Below, piece after piece: positions 8,224-13,844 of a stretch of 29,907 nt of DNA. The position numbers were made by a program, and so were the translations under genes. This DNA comes from a virus: IMG/VR virus record IMGVR_UViG_3300019093_000043, positions 1 through 29,907 of that record. One strand, written 5' to 3'. Position 1 is the first letter of the stretch. The number at the start of each line of letters is the position of its first letter. Below the pieces are notes generated by a model that worked only from the letters and a program-made list of their open reading frames with translations, was not told the origin of the DNA and did not search any database.

Positions 8224-8228
8224 AAATA
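8221..8228 (+). promoter_or_regulatory. Exact T4 late promoter TATAAATA
   Basis: Plus-strand TATAAATA, identical to the T4 late consensus, only 4 nt before the ATG at 8233. With T4 spacing the RNA would start inside the start codon. Confidence 0.75.
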
Positions 8229-8232
8229 CTGT

Positions 8233-8577
8233 ATGACTAGACCCTTATGTTCGTGTAGAGACCGCCCTGTGGCCATCAATCGCTATGTTGGAGAGCGTGT
8301 GTATTACCGGAAACTATGTGATCAATGCCTGCGAAAAGGTCGTAAACTAAAACCGCAGGCGCCCAGTTGGGCCAGATCAGGATATAGCAAGAAAGAAAAG
8401 TGTGAACGCTGTAACTTCAAGTTCAAGTTACTGAGTCAGAATCGTGTGTTTTATGTGGATGGTAATCTAAACAACAATGACTGGACCAACTTGAAAACAG
8501 TTTGCTTGAACTGTCAAGAGGAAGTGACCAAAAGCAAACTGCCGTGGCGACCTAGTCCACTTGTACCAGATTTTTAA
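8233..8577 (+). CDS. Four-CxxC zinc protein, HNH-like fold lacking catalytic histidines
   Basis: 114 aa. Four cysteine pairs (C6/C8, C29/C32, C57/C60, C91/C94) suggest two zinc sites. The second half reads YVDGNLNNNDWTNLKTVCLN, which is the frame of an HNH nuclease (HH.DGN..NN...NL..LC..CH). However, the HH pair is F73-Y74 here and the H after the last CxxC is Q95. It therefore looks like an HNH/zinc-ribbon fold without nuclease activity, perhaps a nucleic-acid-binding protein. Related small CxC/CxxC proteins occur in T4-like phages. It is alone on the plus strand, and its last 26 nt overlap the end of gp1 on the other strand. Confidence 0.75.
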   Translation: MTRPLCSCRDRPVAINRYVGERVYYRKLCDQCLRKGRKLKPQAPSWARSGYSKKEKCERCNFKFKLLSQNRVFYVDGNLNNNDWTNLKTVCLNCQEEVTKSKLPWRPSPLVPDF

Positions 8578-9172
8578 GTGCCGAGTACAGATTCTCAACA
8601 GATCTATTGTTGTCAATCACTACATCAAACTGTGTGCCAACCCAGGCTGTTTCACTAGCGTGAATCTTGTTATCACGTAACCATTGTTGTGCTTTGGTAT
8701 CACCTCGATTGGCCTTGGCAGCCAACTCGTACCAGTGTGGCATGACGCCACGCTGTACCCACACAATGGTGCCACCGGCTTCTTTGATCGATTTGATTTC
8801 ATTGGGAAAGCGTACATCACTGATGACTGTGTTGCCTGTGCGACTACGCAGGCGATTTTCAAGTGCGGCAATCCAGATATTGTCGTGGAATCCGTGTCGA
8901 CAAACTTCTGTGCCCCAGTATTGTAGTACCCAGCGCGGAGTCAGTGTGGGCATATCCAGTCGTTGAGCCCACCAAGGATCTATCTGTTCACGCCAGTGAC
9001 GTGCTTCGGGTGTAAGTCCTTCTAACAGTTCTCTATCCCAGCCAAACACCGCGGCCACTGCATCTTTGAGTGCGCCTGCAAAGCTATCACGTCTAAAGCC
9101 ATGAAAGCCCACCAAGTAGTTTGCGGCTGTGTCTTTGCCGCTGCCAATGAAACCTGAAATACCTATGATCAT
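8552..9172 (-). CDS. 1: Deoxynucleoside monophosphate kinase (gp1)
   Basis: 206 aa from the ATG at 9172. T4 gp1 phosphorylates dGMP, dTMP and hydroxymethyl-dCMP to diphosphates in phage nucleotide synthesis. The P-loop GFIGSGKDT is at residues 7-15, followed by AANYLV and a substrate-side segment with SFAGALKDAV and VFGWDRELLEG. NTVISDVRFPNE, in the middle, is the family's conserved DVRFPNE motif. An upstream in-frame ATG at 9196 is rejected because it falls in the -10 of a sigma70 promoter. The gene has its own promoter (-10 at 9195-9200), consistent with early expression as in T4. The start codon directly follows a hairpin and T-run. Confidence 0.92.
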   Translation of the reverse strand: MIIGISGFIGSGKDTAANYLVGFHGFRRDSFAGALKDAVAAVFGWDRELLEGLTPEARHWREQIDPWWAQRLDMPTLTPRWVLQYWGTEVCRHGFHDNIWIAALENRLRSRTGNTVISDVRFPNEIKSIKEAGGTIVWVQRGVMPHWYELAAKANRGDTKAQQWLRDNKIHASETAWVGTQFDVVIDNNRSVENLYSALKNLVQVD

Positions 9173-9199
9173 AAAAAATGCCCCGTATAGGAGCATTTT
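9173..9199 (-). terminator. Hairpin with T-run immediately before gp1
   Basis: Minus-strand RNA: AAAAUGCUCC, loop UAUAC, GGGGCAUUUU, with a T-run ending at 9173. The 10-bp stem has one G-U pair. It should stop transcripts coming from gp13 and the 135-aa gene. The gp1 promoter's -10 is the 5' arm, so gp1 transcripts start in the loop and escape it. Confidence 0.78.
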
Positions 9200-9223
9200 A
9201 TATTAAAGTGTAACAAAAGTCAA
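9195..9223 (-). promoter_or_regulatory. sigma70 promoter of gp1
   Basis: TTGACT at 9218-9223, 17-nt spacer, TAAAAT at 9195-9200 (5 of 6 for each box). The predicted start near 9188 gives a leader of about 16 nt with GGGG before the ATG at 9172. The -35 contains the upstream gene's TGA stop. Confidence 0.65.
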
Positions 9224-9627
9224 ACGCCGTATTGGTTCTTTTTGGGTTTGGCAATAGGACTGGTTTTATGTGTGGTAGGTATTTCTTGACTGCGTTTGTT
9301 GGACCATTTTTGCGACTGACCAGCTCCAACCTGCAGGGCAGCCGCATTTACTATTTCTTGTTCTACATCAGTATATGTGCTCAACAATGGATCTCCGCCG
9401 ATCCAGTTATCTGCTGCCATTTTTGTAGGGTAAGTGGGTGCTCCTGCCAGTGCAATGCCCATACGATAGTTTAGATATGCACTGCCTGTGCTTTGATTTA
9501 AGTTAGGAAAAGTTTGTGCATTGGGAATGGCAGCTTTGGCTTCGTCACTGATTGTCTGCATATCGCCACGAGCGTGTGTGCCTTGTCCTGTGGTTGTACC
9601 TTCTACAATTACTTCATTAATTTTCAT
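9220..9627 (-). CDS. Conserved T4-like phage protein, unknown function
   Basis: 135 aa, starting at ATG 9627 (MKINEVIVEG), 7 nt past the gp13 stop; a longer form from 9663 would lie inside gp13 and lacks support. The conserved part is residues about 45-90 (YLNYRMGIALAGAP, then PLLSTYTDVEQEIVNAAALQ). It resembles a motif block (YR.G.A.A..., Y...E.EII..A) that I recall from several uncharacterised proteins of aquatic T4-like phages. The lysine- and proline-rich C-terminus is probably disordered. It is co-transcribed with gp13 and ends 21 nt before a terminator. No function can be assigned. Confidence 0.75.
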   Translation of the reverse strand: MKINEVIVEGTTTGQGTHARGDMQTISDEAKAAIPNAQTFPNLNQSTGSAYLNYRMGIALAGAPTYPTKMAADNWIGGDPLLSTYTDVEQEIVNAAALQVGAGQSQKWSNKRSQEIPTTHKTSPIAKPKKNQYGV

Positions 9628-9634
9628 ACTGTAC

Positions 9635-10546
9635 TTATCCGATGACCCAAGTGTAGGGTTCACTGCCGTCGATAAAGTCTTTGAGCTGTTGCTCGAGTGC
9701 TTCCATTTCGGCCTGTGCTTCGCTTTTTAGTGCGGCACCGTTGAGTGTGGTTCCTCCTTGTGGGCCAGTGATGGTTGCAAATTTTTCACGTGCTTCGCCT
9801 ACGATGCGTTTGGCAAAACTGTAGGCATATTCTTGTAACCACGGAAATGTTCTATAGTCATTGAACAACATACTGTCAGGCTTGTAGTTGTAGATCCATA
9901 GTAGCACACCTTCGACTACGTTTTCTGTGGTGTTGGGACCTTGACTGGGCAGTTTACGCACAATGGTCAACTTCTTGGTCACAGGATTGAATGTGTAGTT
10001 CATATGCCCACCAAACATACGCATTGTGAGTTCTTGGTATTGGCTGAACAGTTCGTAGTTTACCAAACCGCCCACACGGCCTGCCACCAACATATAAGTG
10101 TTCAAATAACCCGATGCAAATGGTTCAAACTGACTGGCAGTTGTGCCTGTGACTGATCCAATACCACGGCGGAAGATCTGACGTACTGCCATGACTTCTT
10201 TGGGCAATATGTACTCTTGTGTTTCGGGCTTCAGGTCCAGGGACGCATAAGATTCTTCTTGACTGTTTTGTGCTCGTTGACGATACTTGATGATGGCCTG
10301 ATTGATGGCCAGCTCATAGTGTTCTTTGTCTAACTCTACGTCAACGATCTGATCGCCTAGACGCAGACGAATATAGTCTGTGATTTCTTTGCGTTTGAGG
10401 TTGTCTGCTGTGAGTTGACTGTCATCGTAAGCAATCTTTCCGTGTCCGGATCCAGTCACTGGGTCATAAAGACTGCCAGTGATTAGACTACCTTTTGCGG
10501 TAAGATTCGCTTCTTGTGTTACTGTGCCTGTGAAAGGTTCGGACAT
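9635..10546 (-). CDS. 13: Neck protein gp13
   Basis: 303 aa, against 309 for T4 gp13, which with gp14 forms the neck that closes the filled head and accepts the tail. Family landmarks: ITDYIRLRLGDQIVDVELD at about 55-75, then INQAIIKYRQRA, an LPKEVMAVRQIFRRG strand, YELFSQYQELTMRMFGGHM, FNPVTKKLTIVRKLP, WIYNYKPDSMLFNDYRTFPW, and a helical end with AREKFATITGPQGGTTLNG and the terminal WVIG. The match to aquatic T4-like gp13 proteins is strong. Its ribosome-binding site (AAGAGA) is part of a hairpin with an internal late promoter, so it should be translated only from late RNA. gp14 does not follow here. Confidence 0.88.
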   Translation of the reverse strand: MSEPFTGTVTQEANLTAKGSLITGSLYDPVTGSGHGKIAYDDSQLTADNLKRKEITDYIRLRLGDQIVDVELDKEHYELAINQAIIKYRQRAQNSQEESYASLDLKPETQEYILPKEVMAVRQIFRRGIGSVTGTTASQFEPFASGYLNTYMLVAGRVGGLVNYELFSQYQELTMRMFGGHMNYTFNPVTKKLTIVRKLPSQGPNTTENVVEGVLLWIYNYKPDSMLFNDYRTFPWLQEYAYSFAKRIVGEAREKFATITGPQGGTTLNGAALKSEAQAEMEALEQQLKDFIDGSEPYTWVIG

Positions 10547-10552
10547 ACATAT

Positions 10553-10589
10553 TCTCTTGGTTCAATATATTTATTGAACTTTCAAGAGA
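10553..10589 (-). promoter_or_regulatory. RBS-sequestering hairpin at gp13 start
   Basis: In minus-strand RNA UCUCUUG pairs with CAAGAGA (7 bp, containing the gp13 Shine-Dalgarno), and inside it GUUCAAUA pairs with UAUUGAAC (8 bp), with an AAA bulge and an AAUA loop. RNA from upstream hides the site; RNA started at the internal late promoter lacks the 5' arm. Confidence 0.75.
10568..10575 (-). promoter_or_regulatory. T4-type late promoter of gp13 (AATAAATA) inside the hairpin
   Basis: Minus-strand AATAAATA, 7 of 8 to consensus. The predicted start at about 10562 gives a 16-nt leader with AAGAGA exposed. Confidence 0.72.
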
Positions 10590-11737
10590 ACAGTGTCAGT
10601 GCCAATACGGCCATTCAGCTTGGTTTCTGTTGCACGTACATCATCCAGGAACTTGCGTAACTGCACTTTGCCCGATTTGGCAAACTCTTTGAGCTTTTCC
10701 TCAGGTTTACGCAGAGTCTTGGCCACACTCTTGTCTGTGTCAAAGCCCGTGATGTTGGTACCTTTGATACCTAGCGTTTGATATCCTGCGGCCACATACT
10801 TGCCCAGTTTACGGGTCTTAATGTTGTAGATCCAAAGCTCTGCGGCTCCGATGATGTCTGCAGGATTGATGCTGACAATCTTGAGTGCGGCATCAGTTTT
10901 GGCGTACTTGAGTTTGGCAACCAATTTCTCTTTGCTGGGTGCTTTCTTGACACGGGCTTTCTTTGTGGCTTTTTTAACGCCACGATATTGCTCAACTGCG
11001 GCCAGCAAATTATCAATCCAGGAGATCATGCGTTTGAAGTCTGCGGCTTTGAAATTGCTGTAGCCTTCCCGTAATTGTGCATCTTCCCGGCCTTGTGCGG
11101 CCTGTAATTCTTCTCGGCGTTTGCTGTACAAGGCTTCGTACTTGCTGAGTTGGCCTTGCACCACATTGTTGGCAACCAAGAAGTCATACAACTTGGTAGA
11201 GTTGGCAATGCCTTGGCTAACATCATCAAACACACCTTCGAGCTCACCAATTAACTCACTGGTACGTTCGTTTAGTCGATCTTGAATGGTAGGCACGTAG
11301 GCTTTGGGACGGTCTGATGTAACTGCTTCAACTGTTTCGGGCTCGCTTTGTGCAAGAACTTCTGCAATCTGCTCACGCATAAATTGCATTTGGCGTTCAC
11401 GCATTGGCATACCAGCACGATGTGCCATAACCAGACTGCAGGCAGTCATTGACAACAAACGATCGGGACTGCGGATAAAATCGCTGACCTGTTGTTTGGG
11501 GTATCCGTTGTTCTGCATCCACTCCACTATGTATTTTTTAGTGTCTTTTTGATTGTAGTGATAATTGTAGTAATAAAAGCTCTTACGCAGGTGATGATCA
11601 AATTCCGTTTGATCCATTGCTTCAGCGGTCGCACTGTCCCATTGTGGCTCAGGGCCAGTGTACTTTTCGTCAGCAAAAGCCATACGTGTTGCACGTGGTG
11701 CTTTGGTCTTGATTTTGATGCCGGCTACTATTGCCAT
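10571..11737 (-). CDS. Uncharacterised, probably early-expressed phage protein
   Basis: 388 aa, from ATG 11737 (MAIVAGIKIK) with a strong GGAG ribosome-binding site; a longer form from 11794 is rejected because it would start within the promoter. The N-terminal third contains a tyrosine/histidine-rich segment (KSFYYYNYHYNQKDTKKYI) and EWMQNNGYPKQQV. The middle is helical and charged. Residues 260-290 form a basic patch (KKATKKARVKKAPSKEK), then a C-terminal domain with AAELWIYNIKTRKLGKYVA. I do not recognise a function. The basic patch could bind nucleic acid. A perfect-consensus sigma70 promoter lies 22 nt above, which points away from a purely structural role, although gp13 follows directly. 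Confidence 0.75.
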   Translation of the reverse strand: MAIVAGIKIKTKAPRATRMAFADEKYTGPEPQWDSATAEAMDQTEFDHHLRKSFYYYNYHYNQKDTKKYIVEWMQNNGYPKQQVSDFIRSPDRLLSMTACSLVMAHRAGMPMRERQMQFMREQIAEVLAQSEPETVEAVTSDRPKAYVPTIQDRLNERTSELIGELEGVFDDVSQGIANSTKLYDFLVANNVVQGQLSKYEALYSKRREELQAAQGREDAQLREGYSNFKAADFKRMISWIDNLLAAVEQYRGVKKATKKARVKKAPSKEKLVAKLKYAKTDAALKIVSINPADIIGAAELWIYNIKTRKLGKYVAAGYQTLGIKGTNITGFDTDKSVAKTLRKPEEKLKEFAKSGKVQLRKFLDDVRATETKLNGRIGTDTVLLKVQ

Positions 11738-11765
11738 ATCTGCTCCTGCAATGTGTAAAAACTGT

Positions 11766-11794
11766 ATTATACGCGATTTTGGCGTTATTGTCAA
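11766..11794 (-). promoter_or_regulatory. Perfect consensus sigma70 promoter
   Basis: TTGACA at 11789-11794, 17-nt spacer, TATAAT at 11766-11771: full match in both boxes at optimal spacing. It is directed at the 388-aa gene, with a leader of about 22 nt carrying GCAGGAG. The -35 starts right after the upstream gene's stop. Confidence 0.88.
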
Positions 11795-12061
11795 TTAGTA
11801 CATAAGTTTGGCCATTATGATCCACTGCTCAAAGTGCTTTACGCACTCATCAAACTGGGCCTGTAATTCTGTATACTTATGTGTTACACGCCGGCGCCTG
11901 CGGCATTCTACCATTTCTTTGTCCATTTCGGCCCAGATTCGGCGACAGTTTTCGTAAAACTTCCAGAGACTGCCTTTGGCCTGCATATCTTGCACAGCCT
12001 GTAACATAGACATGGCACACTGGTCAAGTCGGTCTTTGTTGGCCTGATGTTGCTGTTGCAT
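11795..12061 (-). CDS. Small conserved phage protein, probably early
   Basis: 88 aa, no recognised domain. It is helical and charged, with a conserved-looking centre (GSLWKFYENCRRIWAEMDKE), the basic run RRRRR, and HFEQWIIMAKL near the end. Similar small proteins occur, as I recall, in aquatic T4-like phages without known function. A strong sigma70 promoter lies so close that transcription should begin at or next to the ATG (TATAAT, 6 nt, ATG), so the mRNA may be leaderless. Alternatively translation begins at Met17 or Met19 within a short leader. The next gene's sigma70 promoter begins directly after its stop. Confidence 0.7.
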   Translation of the reverse strand: MQQQHQANKDRLDQCAMSMLQAVQDMQAKGSLWKFYENCRRIWAEMDKEMVECRRRRRVTHKYTELQAQFDECVKHFEQWIIMAKLMY

Positions 12062-12067
12062 ACACCA

Positions 12068-12096
12068 ATTATACGATAAAATGGATTAACAGTCAA
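12068..12096 (-). promoter_or_regulatory. Strong sigma70 promoter of the 88-aa gene
   Basis: TTGACT at 12091-12096, 17-nt spacer, TATAAT at 12068-12073 (11 of 12 consensus bases). It diverges from the plus-strand late promoter 4 nt away. Confidence 0.82.
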
Positions 12097-12099
12097 GCC

Positions 12100-12107
12100 C
12101 ATAAATA
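12100..12107 (+). promoter_or_regulatory. T4-type late promoter (CATAAATA) of the plus-strand neck/tail operon
   Basis: CATAAATA, 7 of 8. The predicted start at 12113 gives a 14-nt leader carrying GAGGAT before the ATG at 12127. It drives the operon through gene 15 and the Nudix gene. Confidence 0.7.
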
Positions 12108-12126
12108 CTGCATTGAGGATTAAAAG

Positions 12127-13311
12127 ATGCCACGGTTGAGCCTTTGGAAAGACGGAACCCACAGTAACGATTACAAGTTTTTCGACAGACGTATTTCGGA
12201 AATGTTCACTGTTGGCGGCACTGGAATCCTGATCCACAAATACTTAGGTGTAGAAGGCGCGGACCTTGCAGATGCTACTCCAGCTAAACCTGCCTACGAT
12301 GCTGTCAGTGAACTAAACATACAAGACCTGTTGTTTTTGGAAAATCGTGATCGCAAGTACGACACTAGTGTGTATGTGGGCCGCGGTATCTATCAAGTAC
12401 AGGACAACAGTTTTGACCTGAGTCAATTTGGCCTGTTTATTCAAACTGGTACCTTGTTCATGGTGTTCCATATCAATGACATGGTGCAGTTGATTGGTCG
12501 TAAATTGATCAATGGAGATGTACTAGAACTGCAACACCTGATGGATTATAACAGCCTTGACGAAAGTGTGCCTGTTGCCTTAAAACGTTTCTTTGTGGTC
12601 AGCGATGCACAATTTGCATCAGAAGGCTTTAGTCCCACGTGGTGGCCGCACCTATGGCGTGTCAAGCTAAATCCAATGACTGCCAGCCAAGAATACAAAG
12701 ATATTCTTGCTGGTATCAGCAGCGATCCCTTGGATCCCAATGCCGCACCTATCGGTGATTATCTAAGCACCTTAAACAAATACCTAAACATCAACGATGC
12801 TGTGATTACACAGGCTGAACTTGATGTTCCCAAATCTGGTTATGATACCAGTATGTTGTATACCAAGGCAGTCATGCCCGATGGTAGACCAGCAGATCCA
12901 CCTGGCACCAATACTGTTGATGGCGGTGGACTCACTGCAGATGATGTAACAAACACTTCCGACCAACAGGCAATTACCAGTACCGCCAAAGTCAGCGGTT
13001 ACATGTCAGGCGATGGCACAGCACCCAATGGTGCCACAGTGGGCAACGGTATTGTATTTCCAACCACGGCCAGTGTCGGCGACTATTTCCTACGCCTAGA
13101 CTACTTGCCAAATCGTTTGTTTAGATACGACGGCACACGCTGGAACAAAATTGAAGATGTTGCCCGCACCAGTCTGACCCCAGGTGCCAGTAATCAAACA
13201 CAGTTGGGCTCATTTATCAACAATGATAAAACCTGGACTGATGCCAGTGGGCAAACAAGAACAGAACGCACCAGCCTGAGCAAGGCATTGAAACCCAAGG
13301 CAGATAATTAA
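12127..13311 (+). CDS. Conserved T4-like neck/tail virion protein
   Basis: 394 aa. The first 210 residues are strongly patterned: FFDRRISEMFTVGGTGILIH, NIQDLLFLENRDRKYD, SQFGLFIQTGTLFM, VPVALKRFFVVSDAQFASEG, then WWPHLWRVKLNP. I recognise this block from aquatic T4-like phages, where the gene stands in the neck/tail cluster near gene 15, but it is not T4 gp14 by sequence. Residues 330-394 form a separate module (NRLFRYDGTRWNKIEDVART and a N..LGSFINND segment) that recurs in virion proteins of these phages. The stop overlaps the gp15 start (TAATGG), so the two are coupled. Head-tail joining or tail completion is likely, by context. Confidence 0.75.
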   Translation: MPRLSLWKDGTHSNDYKFFDRRISEMFTVGGTGILIHKYLGVEGADLADATPAKPAYDAVSELNIQDLLFLENRDRKYDTSVYVGRGIYQVQDNSFDLSQFGLFIQTGTLFMVFHINDMVQLIGRKLINGDVLELQHLMDYNSLDESVPVALKRFFVVSDAQFASEGFSPTWWPHLWRVKLNPMTASQEYKDILAGISSDPLDPNAAPIGDYLSTLNKYLNINDAVITQAELDVPKSGYDTSMLYTKAVMPDGRPADPPGTNTVDGGGLTADDVTNTSDQQAITSTAKVSGYMSGDGTAPNGATVGNGIVFPTTASVGDYFLRLDYLPNRLFRYDGTRWNKIEDVARTSLTPGASNQTQLGSFINNDKTWTDASGQTRTERTSLSKALKPKADN

Positions 13312-13844
13312 TGGCACAAGAATTTTTTTATGACGGTCAAATAAGACGTTTCATAACACAGTTTATGAGAATGGTCAGCAATCTACAGGTTGAGTTTGGA
13401 AAAACCAATCAAGGTGCTCAAGCACTACAACGTGTACCTGTGTACTACGGCGACAGTTCAAGACAGGTGGCCAGTATTCTCAAAAACAACAGTGAGAATA
13501 TGCTGAGTGCTGTTCCTGCCATGGCAGTATACGTTAATGCTTTGCAGTACGATCGTGAACGTGTGCAAGATCCGTTTTTTGTCAGCAAGGTACGCATCAG
13601 AGAACGCTTGTATGATCCTGTAACAGGTGCATATCTGCACGAACAAGGTGATTTGGTCAGTGTGGATCGCCCCATGCCTGTGCCGTATAGACTAACACTA
13701 AAATTAGATGTATGGACCAGCAACACCGAACAAAAACTACAACTACTAGAACAATTAATGGTCCTGTTTAACCCTGCGTTGGGAAATACAGAGCTCGGAC
13801 AACTATGTGGACTGGGCCAGTTTGACTGCGGTATTTTTGACTGA
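13311..13844 (+). CDS. 15: Tail sheath stabiliser gp15, N-terminal part (frame-broken)
   Basis: 177 aa. gp15 caps the tail at its head end, binding the last sheath and tube rings (272 aa in T4). Residues 1-157 match the family: FFYDGQIRRFITQFMRMVSN, VPVYYGDSSRQVASILKNNS, then VSVDRPMPVPYRLTLKLDVW and QKLQLLEQLMVLFNPAL. After NPAL the frame stops making sense and ends 20 codons later. The natural continuation lies in the next frame (see 13807). The 177 aa product would thus lack the second half of the fold. The start is fixed by the overlap with the preceding stop. Confidence 0.88.
   Translation: MAQEFFYDGQIRRFITQFMRMVSNLQVEFGKTNQGAQALQRVPVYYGDSSRQVASILKNNSENMLSAVPAMAVYVNALQYDRERVQDPFFVSKVRIRERLYDPVTGAYLHEQGDLVSVDRPMPVPYRLTLKLDVWTSNTEQKLQLLEQLMVLFNPALGNTELGQLCGLGQFDCGIFD
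13779..13789 (+). other. Frame junction in gene 15 at zero-frame G GGA AAT
   Basis: Zero frame reads TTG GGA AAT; skipping one G gives TTG GAA ATA CAG, and the protein reads NPALEIQSSDNYVDWASL, as expected for intact gp15. GGGAAAT also has the X XXY YYZ form of a -1 slippery site, but -1 leads to a stop after about 12 codons. Confidence 0.75.

Noticed and set aside
9628-9663. Upstream-extended start of the 135-aa gene
   Set aside because: It would lie inside the conserved gp13 C-terminus; the ATG at 9627 follows the gp13 stop.
11738-11794. Upstream-extended start of the 388-aa gene
   Set aside because: The extension lies across the sigma70 promoter and its start site, and the ATG at 11737 has a strong GGAG.
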